A stretch of 5,182 nt of DNA, from the NCBI GenBank assembly GCA_014239895.1, contig JAAZXZ010000148.1, positions 1-5,182 of the forward strand. Reading direction: 5' to 3'. This stretch comes from Flavobacteriaceae bacterium (GTDB taxonomy: Bacteria > Bacteroidota > Bacteroidia > Flavobacteriales > Flavobacteriaceae). Below, in pieces: positions 1-5,182 of this stretch. Under the pieces are notes generated by a model. That model ran no database searches. It worked only from the letters and a program-made list of their open reading frames with translations, and was not told the origin of the DNA. The first letter of the stretch is position 1; the number at the start of each line of letters is the position of its first letter. The translations under genes and the position numbers were made by a program.

Positions 1-2052
1 AGAATTAATCAGCTACTAATGATTGCTAATTCTGAAAATCTTGAATCAGAAACAATAAAACAAGCAAGAGTATTAGAAGGATCCCTTAGAAATACTGGTA
101 TTCACGCTTGTGGAGTTATTATTACTCCTGATGATATAACAAATTTTGTCCCTATTGCAGTTGCAAAGGATTCAGAACTTAATGTAACACAATTTGATAA
201 TGCTGTTGTTGAGCAAGCTGGATTACTTAAAATGGATTTTTTAGGTCTTAAAACATTGACTCTTATTAAGAATACTGTAAAAATTGTGAAAGCTAAATAT
301 GGGACAATTTTAGATCCAGATAATTTTCCTTTGAATGACAAAAAAACTTTTGAATTATTTCAGAATGGTGAAACTGTAGGGATATTCCAATATGAATCAC
401 CTGGAATGCAGAAACATTTAAAGGACTTAAAACCAACTGTTTTTGATGATTTAATTGCTATGAATGCACTTTACAGGCCAGGGCCAATGGAATACATACC
501 AAGCTTTATTAGAAGAAAGCATGGAGATGAAAAAATAGTGTATGATTTGCCTGAAATGGAAGAGTATTTAAAAGATACTTACGGTATTACAGTTTATCAG
601 GAGCAAGTGATGTTATTATCTCAAAAACTTGGCGATTTTACTAAGGGGGAAGCAGATATCTTAAGAAAAGCAATGGGTAAGAAACAAAAGGATGTTCTTG
701 ATAAAATGAAGCCTAAGTTTTTAGATAATGCTAAGAATAAAGGATTAAGCACCAATAAAATAGAAAAGATTTGGAAAGATTGGGAAGCTTTCGCAAGCTA
801 TGCTTTTAATAAATCACATTCTACTTGTTATGCATGGATTGCTTACCAAACAGCCTACTTAAAAGCAAATTATCCAGCCGAGTATATGGCTTCAGTATTG
901 TCTAGTAATATGAATGATATAAAGTCTATCACATTTTTTATGGGTGAATGTAAAAGAATGAAACTTAATGTGTTAGGACCAGATATAAATGAATCTTATT
1001 ACAAATTTGCTGTTAACAAGGATAATGCTATCAGGTTCGGTATGGGAGCAATTAAAGGTGTTGGTGCATCTGCAGTAAATGCCATAGTATCTGAAAGGAA
1101 GAAAAACGAAAACTATATATCAATTTTTGATCTCTCAAAAAGAATTGATTTAAGAGCTGCCAACAAAAAAGCCTTTGATAGTCTTGCTGCTGCAGGTGCT
1201 TTTGATTGTTTTAATTCAATTCACAGAGCACAATATTTTAATGATATTGGCGATGGAATTACCTTTATTGAAAAAATAATTAAACATGGTGGTAAATTTC
1301 AAGCTAATAAGAATTCAGCACAGGTTAGTTTATTTCAAAATTCATCTGAAGTTCAAATATCCGAACTTCAGGTTCCAGAGACTAAACAATGGGATACAAT
1401 AGAAAAACTTTCAAGAGAAAGAGAAGTAATAGGTATTTATATTTCTGGTCATCCTTTAGATGATTTTAGGGTTGAAATGGAATCATTCTGCAATGCAAAT
1501 GTTTCCATGTTTAAATCACCAAAGGATTTTAGAGGCAATGAACTTACAATTGCAGGTGTAATAACTGATTTAGAACATAGGGTTAGTCGTCAAGGAAAAG
1601 GCTGGGCTTCATTTACTTTAGAAGATTATGTTGACTCTTTTGAATTCAGGATTTTTGGCGAGGATTACTTAAAATATAAACACTTCTTAATCTTAAATAA
1701 TTTCATTCATATTAAAACAAAAATAGTTGAAGGTTGGAAAAATAAAGAAACGGGAATAGTTGGAGAACCTAGAATTCAATACAAAAACTTTAAACTTCTA
1801 CAAGATGTTGTTAAGTCATTTGCACGAAAATTATCAATTCAATTAAATCTTGATGATATTGAAGAAGGCAGAATAGATGAAATAAAGAAACTCCTAGTTA
1901 AACATAGAGGAGATCATAATTTGAGTTTTGTGGTATATGATGAAAAAGAAAAGATGAAAATTGATATGCAGACTACTAAGCATAAGATTAATATATCTCA
2001 GGAATTATTAGAATTACTAGATCAGGAAAAAATATATTATAAATTAAATTAA
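1..2052 (+). CDS. dnaE: DNA polymerase III subunit alpha, C-terminal half (5' partial)
   Basis: This is the replicative polymerase subunit that extends DNA in the cytoplasmic replisome. The frame is open from base 1, so the gene begins upstream; the ATG at 19 is an internal methionine (residue 1 in this numbering). The N-terminal PHP domain and the first two palm aspartates are outside the window. Visible here are the third catalytic aspartate in KMDFLGL (D73, codon 235-237), the fingers segment with GIFQYES (121-127) and YRPGPM (152-157), the FNKSH...YQTAYLKA block (263-283), a helix-hairpin-helix at about 344-360 (IKGVGASAV), a beta-clamp-binding motif QVSLF (435-439; E. coli has QADMF), GHPLDDF (477-483), and an OB-fold at about 508-575. 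The roughly 680 residues seen are about half of the size I recall for Bacteroidota DnaE. The C-terminus is intact, ending in TAA at 2050-2052. No frameshift is seen. DnaE rather than PolC, since no exonuclease domain interrupts it. Confidence 0.97.
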   Translation, partial: RINQLLMIANSENLESETIKQARVLEGSLRNTGIHACGVIITPDDITNFVPIAVAKDSELNVTQFDNAVVEQAGLLKMDFLGLKTLTLIKNTVKIVKAKYGTILDPDNFPLNDKKTFELFQNGETVGIFQYESPGMQKHLKDLKPTVFDDLIAMNALYRPGPMEYIPSFIRRKHGDEKIVYDLPEMEEYLKDTYGITVYQEQVMLLSQKLGDFTKGEADILRKAMGKKQKDVLDKMKPKFLDNAKNKGLSTNKIEKIWKDWEAFASYAFNKSHSTCYAWIAYQTAYLKANYPAEYMASVLSSNMNDIKSITFFMGECKRMKLNVLGPDINESYYKFAVNKDNAIRFGMGAIKGVGASAVNAIVSERKKNENYISIFDLSKRIDLRAANKKAFDSLAAAGAFDCFNSIHRAQYFNDIGDGITFIEKIIKHGGKFQANKNSAQVSLFQNSSEVQISELQVPETKQWDTIEKLSREREVIGIYISGHPLDDFRVEMESFCNANVSMFKSPKDFRGNELTIAGVITDLEHRVSRQGKGWASFTLEDYVDSFEFRIFGEDYLKYKHFLILNNFIHIKTKIVEGWKNKETGIVGEPRIQYKNFKLLQDVVKSFARKLSIQLNLDDIEEGRIDEIKKLLVKHRGDHNLSFVVYDEKEKMKIDMQTTKHKINISQELLELLDQEKIYYKLN

Positions 2053-2058
2053 TCTAAA

Positions 2059-2088
2059 TTGTAATTTCATTAAGATTAGTTATTTTAG
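2059..2088 (+). promoter_or_regulatory. candidate Bacteroidota promoter for trxA
   Basis: A TTG at 2059-2061 is followed after exactly 19 nt by TATTTTAG (2081-2088), which matches the Bacteroidota -7 consensus TAnnTTTG at all but one position. Transcription would start near 2094, leaving a leader of about 15 nt before the trxA ATG. The element sits just after the dnaE stop, so trxA could be transcribed on its own as well as by read-through from dnaE. AT-rich DNA gives chance matches, so this is a moderate call. Confidence 0.45.
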
Positions 2089-2108
2089 CAACATAAAATT
2101 TTATTTAA

Positions 2109-2426
2109 ATGGCGTTAGAAATCACAGATGCAAATTTTGAGGAATTAGTCATCAAAAGCGAAAAACCAGTTTTAGTAGATTTTTGGGCAGCTTGGTGCGG
2201 CCCATGTAGGATGTTAGGACCAGTTATAGAAGAAATCAGTAATGAATACTCAGATAAAGCAACTATTGGAAAGCTAGATATAGATTCTAATCAAGAATAT
2301 GCAGCTAAATACGGTGTAAGAAATATCCCAACAGTTTTAGTATTTCACAAAGGAGAAGTAATTACAAGACAGGTAGGAGTGGCACCTAAAAACACTTACA
2401 TAGAAGCTATAGAAAACCTATTATAA
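2109..2426 (+). CDS. trxA: thioredoxin
   Basis: This is a small cytoplasmic disulfide reductase that passes electrons from thioredoxin reductase to targets such as ribonucleotide reductase and peroxiredoxins. The 105-residue length is normal for thioredoxin. The redox motif WCGPC is at residues 29-33 (C30, C33), the buried aspartate equivalent to E. coli D26 is D24 in VDFWA, and the cis-proline opposite the active site is P74 in NIPTV. The C-terminal GVAPKNTY segment fits the last helix. There is no signal peptide or lipobox, so it is not an extracytoplasmic Tlp/ResA type. The ATG has no Shine-Dalgarno sequence but an A/T-rich leader, as usual in this phylum. It lies 56 nt after dnaE; dnaE followed by trxA is an order I recall from other Bacteroidota. 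No clear terminator follows it. Confidence 0.97.
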   Translation: MALEITDANFEELVIKSEKPVLVDFWAAWCGPCRMLGPVIEEISNEYSDKATIGKLDIDSNQEYAAKYGVRNIPTVLVFHKGEVITRQVGVAPKNTYIEAIENLL

Positions 2427-2509
2427 CTTACATCCGCAGTAAAGAACTGATTATCAAATAATTACACTGTTTAACATTAAATTTTGTATATTGATTCACA
2501 TTTTTTTAG

Positions 2510-2713
2510 GATGAAAAAAGTCATTTTATAACCTCTGTAAATTCAGTTATTGGAATGGCATGGGAAGGATTTAAATTTGGATATTCTTATGATTTTAATC
2601 TAAGTAGAATTGGTGATGATGAAGGAATTTCAGAATTTTCTATTTCCTATGATTTCTTAAACAATAAGGAGTGTTTTGGATGTCCAGATTGGGGATCAGG
2701 ATATAAACAATAA
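2510..2713 (+). pseudogene. PorP/SprF-family outer-membrane protein, C-terminal remnant
   Basis: The frame from 2510 to the TAA at 2711-2713 has 67 sense codons with no stop. It reads like the last strands of a PorP/SprF-type beta-barrel: NSVIGMAW, then FKFGYSYDFNLS, a short acidic turn, then SEFSISYDF, ending in CFGCPDW. In PorP/SprF proteins known to me the C-terminus has the same order: a strand around IG, a GYSYDF-like strand, a Gly/acidic loop, an E-S-L-Y-F strand and a Cys-Pro near the end. The family consists of outer-membrane partners of the type IX secretion and gliding machinery, normally about 300 residues. Here roughly the first three quarters are missing: a TAG at 2507-2509 closes the frame upstream and the only in-frame ATG is at 2555, inside a strand. 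The good preservation of the remaining codons suggests recent loss. Family assignment is from motif recognition only; translation from the 2555 ATG as a 52-residue peptide is possible but unlikely to be functional. Confidence 0.65.
2511..2531 (+). pseudogene. possible start stub of a lost exported protein (MKKVIL, stop)
   Basis: ATG AAA AAA GTC ATT TTA TAA encodes MKKVIL and then stops. A start with two lysines followed by hydrophobic residues is what the beginning of a signal peptide looks like. It overlaps the PorP/SprF-like remnant in a different frame. A simple explanation is that start and end of one gene have been brought together by an internal deletion that also changed frame. It may equally be a chance ATG in AT-rich DNA. 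Confidence 0.3.
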
Positions 2714-2807
2714 GAAGTTTTTTATACATTCAGATTAGGATTCAGAATATTAATTTATATGCTTTTTTTTATTAATATTATCCATATATAAAATTTAAAA
2801 GAAAAGA

Positions 2808-2838
2808 TTTGAGTTGTTGAAAATCAAATGTATATTTG
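2808..2838 (+). promoter_or_regulatory. strong Bacteroidota-type promoter of tRNA-Asp
   Basis: TTTG at 2808-2811, a spacer of exactly 19 nt, and TATATTTG at 2831-2838 match the primary Bacteroidota sigma-factor consensus (TTTG, 19 nt, TAnnTTTG) with no mismatch. The predicted start of transcription, near 2844, would leave about a dozen nucleotides of 5' leader to be trimmed before the mature tRNA end at 2857. This is the best promoter in the window, as expected for a stable RNA gene. Confidence 0.85.
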
Positions 2839-2856
2839 CTTTCGCAATTAATAAAC

Positions 2857-2930
2857 GGTCTGGTAGTTCAGTTGGTTAGAATACATGCCTGTCACGCATG
2901 GGGTCGCGGGTTCGAGTCCCGTCCAGACCG
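2857..2930 (+). tRNA. tRNA-Asp (anticodon GTC)
   Basis: The sequence folds into a complete cloverleaf. The acceptor stem is 7 perfect pairs (2857-2863 with 2923-2929) with discriminator G2930. The anticodon stem is 5 perfect pairs (2884-2888 with 2896-2900) around loop CTGTCAC, giving anticodon GTC at 2891-2893, which reads aspartate codons. The T arm pairs 2906-2910 with 2918-2922 around TTCGAGT. The D arm begins GTTC after TA at 2864-2865. The 3' CCA is not encoded (the next bases are CAA), so it must be added after transcription. It is a single tRNA, not part of a cluster. Confidence 0.97.
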
Positions 2931-2934
2931 CAAG

Positions 2935-2959
2935 AGACCTCGCAGATGTGAGGTTTTTT
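2935..2959 (+). terminator. rho-independent terminator of tRNA-Asp
   Basis: ACCTCGC (2937-2943) pairs with GTGTGAGGT-side bases 2948-2954 around tetraloop AGAT, with one G-U pair (2942-2949). The stem continues into the T-tract through A2935-A2937. Six T residues (2954-2959) follow. It begins five nucleotides after the tRNA discriminator base. The stem is short and partly A-U/G-U, so some read-through into the reductase gene starting at 2976 is plausible. Confidence 0.75.
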
Positions 2960-2975
2960 AATATTAAGAAATTAA

Positions 2976-3980
2976 ATGGAAAAAGTATTTGTTAGTGGAG
3001 GTACAGGATATATTGCACTGCACTGTATCAAGCAACTTATTGAACAAGGTTATTTAGTTAAGACTTCTTTAAGATCATTAGATAAGGTAGACAACCTATT
3101 AAAATGTTTGTCAAGACATGTTGATTGTAAGGCAAAAATTGAATTTTGTGAACTAAACCTATTAAGTGACAATGGATGGAATGAGGCTATACAAGGCTGT
3201 GATTACGTGCTTCATGTTGCATCTCCAGTAATTATTGGAAGAGTTGATGTTGATGAATTGGTAAAACCTGCATTGGGCGGCTTACAAAGATGTTTAAAGG
3301 CAGCAGTAAAAAATAAGGTAAAAAGATTTGTAATGACATCATCTTTTGCAGCAATATATGGTAATGGGAAAAGTGAATTTAATGATGATGATTGGACTGA
3401 TTTAAGTAATGAAGAATTATTCCCTTATGAAATTAGTAAAACAAAAGCTGAGATGTTTCTTTGGGAATATATCAATAGTCTAGACAAGGACGAAAGAATT
3501 GAAGTATGCGCAATAAATCCTGTTTTAGTTGTTGGCCCATCTTTGTCTGATTCTGTGAGTATTTCCAATAGAATTGCTATAAAGAAAATGTTAAATGGTT
3601 CAATTCCATTTAATCCTAAATTAAGTGTTAGTGTGGTAGATGTTAAGGATGTTGCTTGGGCTCATATCAAAGCAATGAAGGAAAAAAATGCAGTAGGTAA
3701 ACGATTTTTACTTTCTGAAAAAACTGTTTGGTTTTCTGATATATCTAATATTCTATATAATAATGGATTTAAAAAAGTACCTAGATATACAGCTCCAAAC
3801 TGGTTAATAAAATTCTTGTCAATTTTTATAAGCTCGTTAAGAATGGCTGTAGAAAGATTAGGCGAAAAGGAGATATTGCACACTAATAATGCCAGGAATA
3901 TTTTAAAATGGGATCCAAAAGGTGTTGATCAAGCAATTGTTGGTTCTGCCAAACAACTACATGACTTAAAAGTATTATAA
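2976..3980 (+). CDS. NAD(P)-dependent extended SDR, dihydroflavonol-4-reductase/aldehyde-reductase type
   Basis: This is a 334-residue, probably cytoplasmic, oxidoreductase of the extended short-chain dehydrogenase/reductase family, most like the dihydroflavonol-reductase/aldehyde-reductase group. It has a Rossmann N-terminus with the nucleotide-binding motif GGTGYIA (residues 8-14), VASP at 81-84 after the fourth strand, the serine stretch TSS (121-123), and the catalytic YxxxK as YEISK (Y151, K155). NPVLVVGPS (181-189) is typical of this group and begins the substrate-binding half. R33 and K37 lie after the second strand, where family members contact the NADP 2'-phosphate, so NADPH is the likelier cofactor (inference). 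The third glycine of GxxGxxG is alanine (A14), which is common in this subgroup. Substrate is unknown; plant flavonoid function should not be assumed. The ATG is 16 nt past the tRNA terminator T-tract and no separate promoter is visible. Confidence 0.9.
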   Translation: MEKVFVSGGTGYIALHCIKQLIEQGYLVKTSLRSLDKVDNLLKCLSRHVDCKAKIEFCELNLLSDNGWNEAIQGCDYVLHVASPVIIGRVDVDELVKPALGGLQRCLKAAVKNKVKRFVMTSSFAAIYGNGKSEFNDDDWTDLSNEELFPYEISKTKAEMFLWEYINSLDKDERIEVCAINPVLVVGPSLSDSVSISNRIAIKKMLNGSIPFNPKLSVSVVDVKDVAWAHIKAMKEKNAVGKRFLLSEKTVWFSDISNILYNNGFKKVPRYTAPNWLIKFLSIFISSLRMAVERLGEKEILHTNNARNILKWDPKGVDQAIVGSAKQLHDLKVL

Positions 3981-3991
3981 AATAAATTAAC

Positions 3992-3999
3992 TATATTTG
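3992..3999 (+). promoter_or_regulatory. orphan -7 element (TATATTTG) after the reductase gene
   Basis: TATATTTG matches the Bacteroidota -7 consensus perfectly and is identical to the element in front of tRNA-Asp. There is, however, no TTG at 17-23 nt upstream, so the -33 half is missing. If used, transcription would begin near 4005 and could run to the terminator at 4080, giving an RNA of about 75 nt. A chance match in AT-rich DNA is quite possible. Confidence 0.3.
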
Positions 4000-4011
4000 C
4001 AGTGTGTTGAT

Positions 4012-4036
4012 AACTTATATTTTAGTAATATGAGTT
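4012..4036 (+). other. 10-bp hairpin between reductase and terminator
   Basis: AACTTATATT (4012-4021) pairs along its full length with AATATGAGTT (4027-4036), with one T-G wobble and a five-base loop TTAGT. It is AT-rich and not followed by a long T-run, so it is not a classical terminator by itself. It lies in the reductase 3' untranslated region, or in the body of a possible small RNA. A 12-codon ATG frame (4030-4068) overlaps it; I do not consider that a gene. Confidence 0.5.
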
Positions 4037-4051
4037 TTCTTAAAACCAATG

Positions 4052-4080
4052 AAGAGCTTTCCTATTAGGGGAGCTTTTTT
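4052..4080 (+). terminator. rho-independent terminator downstream of the reductase
   Basis: AAGAGCTTTCC (4052-4062) pairs with GGGGAGCTTTT (4068-4078) as an 11-bp stem including three G-U pairs, with loop TATTA (4063-4067), and runs into six T residues (4075-4080). It faces the plus strand and would end transcripts from the reductase gene. Read on the minus strand there is no T-run after the stem, so it is a poor terminator for the converging DUF456 gene, whose stop codon lies only 1 nt away. Confidence 0.8.
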
Positions 4081-4081
4081 A

Positions 4082-4567
4082 TTACATATATTCCCATAAT
4101 TTTATTATATATATCATAAGATATACAATACTGGTAACAAACTTTATAAAACTAGAAGCCACAAATCCGATTAAAACCCCAATAGAGGATTTAATAGATT
4201 TTTTTAAATCATTATTAAATAATAATTCACCAATTAATGCTCCTAGAATAGGACCAATTAAAATTCCAAAAGGGATAGGTGTTATTATACCAATTACAAG
4301 ACCAATTGATGCTCCTATAATTCCATATTTAGTAGCTCCAAAATATTTTGATCCATATATTGGAATTAGACTATCAAGAATAAAAATAGTTATAGCTATA
4401 ATAAATGTTATAATTAATAATGCGCTATCTATTTCAACTGAAGAAATTAAATTAAGAATAAATAAACCAAACCATGATGTTAATGGCCCTGGTAATATTG
4501 GCATGAAGCTTCCTATTATGCCTGAAATAATTAGCACTGCAGATATTATAATTAGCAAAAGATCCAT
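4082..4567 (-). CDS. DUF456 family integral membrane protein
   Basis: This is a 161-residue, very hydrophobic inner-membrane protein. Near the N-terminus it has GSFMPILPGP (residues 19-28), the signature of the DUF456 family, followed by a hydrophobic segment at about 31-41 and another at about 48-70. The middle is a glycine-rich run (YGIIGASIGLVIG, 81-93; GPILGALIGELL, 105-116), then a polar NNDLKKSIKSS stretch (118-128) and a final pair of membrane helices up to about 155. This order (PxLPGP, Gly-zipper-like GxxxG segments, GExL, then a basic loop) is that of a full-length DUF456 protein. The biochemical role of the family is unknown. The ATG at 4567-4565 gives a typical N-terminus starting directly in a membrane helix. 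It is divergent from the lipoprotein/ruvC pair and convergent with the reductase. No convincing promoter is seen; TAGATTTT (complement of 4582-4589) lacks a -33 partner. Confidence 0.88.
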   Translation of the reverse strand: MDLLLIIISAVLIISGIIGSFMPILPGPLTSWFGLFILNLISSVEIDSALLIITFIIAITIFILDSLIPIYGSKYFGATKYGIIGASIGLVIGIITPIPFGILIGPILGALIGELLFNNDLKKSIKSSIGVLIGFVASSFIKFVTSIVYLMIYIIKLWEYM

Positions 4568-4598
4568 TGATATAATTCGTTAAAATCTATTAAATTTA
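4567..4598 (+). promoter_or_regulatory. weak candidate promoter for the lipoprotein-ruvC pair
   Basis: TTG at 4567-4569, a 21-nt spacer, and TAAATTTA (4591-4598; seven of eight consensus positions) fit a loose Bacteroidota promoter, with transcription starting near 4605 and a leader of about 20 nt. The TTG touches the start codon of the divergent DUF456 gene. The whole 57-bp spacer is almost pure A/T, so the match has little weight alone; it is listed because a promoter is needed here. Confidence 0.3.
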
Positions 4599-4624
4599 TT
4601 AAATTAAATTATTATATATTACAC

Positions 4625-5104
4625 ATGATGAAATATATTCTTTTTTTATTTATTTTCTTTTTTTTCTTTTCATGTGAATTGAATATTAATAAAAAAATAA
4701 GTGTAGATGAAATTTTAGATGAAGAGTGGAAGACGTTTAATTGGTCAGATGTTGACGAATATCCATCATTTAGTACTTGTGATTCTTTATCATCATTATC
4801 ATTAAAGAAGGAGTGTTTTATATTTACTCTTAGTAATCAAATATCTGTTGATTTAATAAGTAATACAAAGACTGTAAACAGAATTATTCAGGATACAGTA
4901 ATACTTAAGTTTACTATTTCAAAAGATGGGGAAATTGATTTTGATGAATTAATTGTTGATGAAAGTATAATTGACTTAAGAAGTCTTATAGATTTATCAT
5001 TTAAGAGTAGTATAAAAAAATTACCAAAGATATTTCCAGCGATTAAAAGAGGACAACAGGTTAATGTTAAATTTTCTTTGCCGATATATGTATCAACAGA
5101 ATAA
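4625..5104 (+). CDS. putative lipoprotein with TonB-type C-terminal domain
   Basis: This is a 159-residue exported protein. The N-terminus has a lysine, an uninterrupted hydrophobic stretch rich in Phe (residues 4-15), and FFSC with C17 as the probable lipidated cysteine; the -3 Phe is not classical. The segment YPSFSTCDSLSS...KKECF (46-65, with C52 and C64) resembles the Cys-containing stretch before the TonB domain in Bacteroidota TonB proteins. Residues about 91-156 look like a TonB C-terminal domain: VILKFTISKDGEIDF, a helix with LPKIFPA (133-139), then RGQQVNVKFSLPI. Unlike a true TonB there is no long proline-rich linker and no membrane anchor able to couple to ExbB/ExbD, so energy transduction is unlikely. 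Role unknown. ATG at 4625 and 4628 are both usable; the second gives MKYILFL. ruvC follows after 11 nt, so the two are probably co-transcribed. Confidence 0.75.
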   Translation: MMKYILFLFIFFFFFSCELNINKKISVDEILDEEWKTFNWSDVDEYPSFSTCDSLSSLSLKKECFIFTLSNQISVDLISNTKTVNRIIQDTVILKFTISKDGEIDFDELIVDESIIDLRSLIDLSFKSSIKKLPKIFPAIKRGQQVNVKFSLPIYVSTE

Positions 5105-5115
5105 AAAAGTTCTCC

Positions 5116-5182
5116 ATGTCAAATGAAAAAATAATTTTAGGAATTGATCCAGGAACTACTATAATGGGCTTTGGTCTAATTA
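5116..5182 (+). CDS. ruvC: Holliday junction endonuclease RuvC (3' partial)
   Basis: Only the first 22 codons are present; the frame runs off the window end. Residues 6-14 read IILGIDPGT, followed by MGFG, which is the RuvC N-terminus (E. coli ILGIDPGSRVTGYG). D11 is the first of the acidic metal-binding residues of the RNase H-like fold. RuvC cuts four-way junctions during recombinational repair, working with RuvAB. The ATG at 5116 gives a short MSNEK lead-in before the first strand, normal for the family. It begins 11 nt after the lipoprotein stop without a clear Shine-Dalgarno sequence. Confidence 0.93.
   Translation, partial: MSNEKIILGIDPGTTIMGFGLI

Larger units (their letters stand above)
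2427..2856. other. gene-poor spacer between trxA and tRNA-Asp
   Basis: No intact gene is visible in these 430 nt on either strand. Inside it are a six-codon start stub at 2511-2531, a 67-codon PorP/SprF-like remnant at 2510-2713, an AT-rich stretch with a T8 run at 2763-2770, a 9-bp AT-only inverted repeat (2746-2754 with 2771-2779), and the tRNA promoter at 2808-2838. The length and the remnant suggest that a full-size gene once stood here. Confidence 0.7.

Noticed and set aside
19..21. ATG at 19 as the start of a 677-residue protein
   Set aside because: The same frame is open to base 1 and DnaE needs its PHP and palm sequence upstream; the ATG is an internal codon.
102..341. 79-codon minus-strand open frame inside dnaE
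   Set aside because: It lies wholly opposite conserved DnaE motifs including the catalytic aspartate, and its translation resembles no protein family I know; it is a shadow of the coding strand.
2439..2451. CAGT/ACTG hairpin after trxA as a terminator
   Set aside because: The stem is only four pairs and is not followed by a T-run.
2465..2494. Promoter upstream of the MKKVIL stub (AAATTTTG at 2479-2486 or TATATTGA at 2487-2494)
   Set aside because: Both are imperfect -7 matches and neither has a TTG at 17-23 nt upstream; not distinguishable from AT-rich background.
2682..2688. GTCCAGA shared with the tRNA-Asp 3' end (2921-2927), as a possible attachment-site repeat
   Set aside because: Only seven bases match, and neither an integrase gene nor other mobile-element features are in the window.
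3662..3883. 73-codon minus-strand open frame inside the reductase gene
   Set aside because: It lies opposite conserved reductase codons, has no promoter or recognisable domain, and is explained by the plus-strand gene.
4030..4068. 12-codon plus-strand ATG frame (MSFLKTNEELSY)
   Set aside because: It overlaps the two hairpins and runs into the terminator loop, has no known relatives that I recognise, and is short enough to be chance.

Overview
The window looks like ordinary chromosomal DNA from a low-GC member of the Bacteroidota, most likely a flavobacterium-like organism. Four things point there. The DNA polymerase is a Bacteroidota-style DnaE followed directly by trxA. Genes start from A/T-rich leaders with no clear Shine-Dalgarno sequence. 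Promoters fit the Bacteroidota pattern TTTG-N19-TAnnTTTG, with an essentially perfect copy in front of the tRNA. A decayed gene resembles PorP/SprF, a family tied to the Bacteroidota type IX secretion and gliding machinery.

Layout, left to right. Positions 1-2052 hold the C-terminal half of dnaE, whose 5' part lies outside the window. A candidate promoter follows, then trxA (2109-2426). Positions 2427-2856 have no intact gene: they carry a 67-codon PorP/SprF-like C-terminal remnant (2510-2713), a six-codon start stub that may be the other end of the same lost gene, an AT-rich spacer, and a strong promoter. That promoter drives a tRNA-Asp(GTC) (2857-2930) with a hairpin/T-tract terminator. An extended short-chain dehydrogenase/reductase of the dihydroflavonol-reductase type (2976-3980) starts 16 nt after the terminator T-tract with no visible promoter of its own. 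It is followed by two hairpins, the second a good rho-independent terminator (4052-4080).

On the minus strand, a DUF456 membrane protein (4567 down to 4082) converges on that terminator. A 57-bp AT-rich spacer separates it from a divergent pair on the plus strand: a small lipoprotein with a TonB-type C-terminal domain (4625-5104) and, 11 nt later, the first 22 codons of ruvC (5116 to the window end).

The genes do not form one pathway. dnaE and ruvC are genome maintenance, trxA is redox housekeeping, the reductase is metabolic with unknown substrate, and the DUF456 protein and lipoprotein belong to the envelope. I see no mobile element, CRISPR array, toxin-antitoxin pair or defence island, and no convincing undescribed system. 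The points most worth a second look are the PorP/SprF remnant and how it formed, the stand-alone TonB-domain lipoprotein, and a possible short transcript between the reductase and the DUF456 gene.
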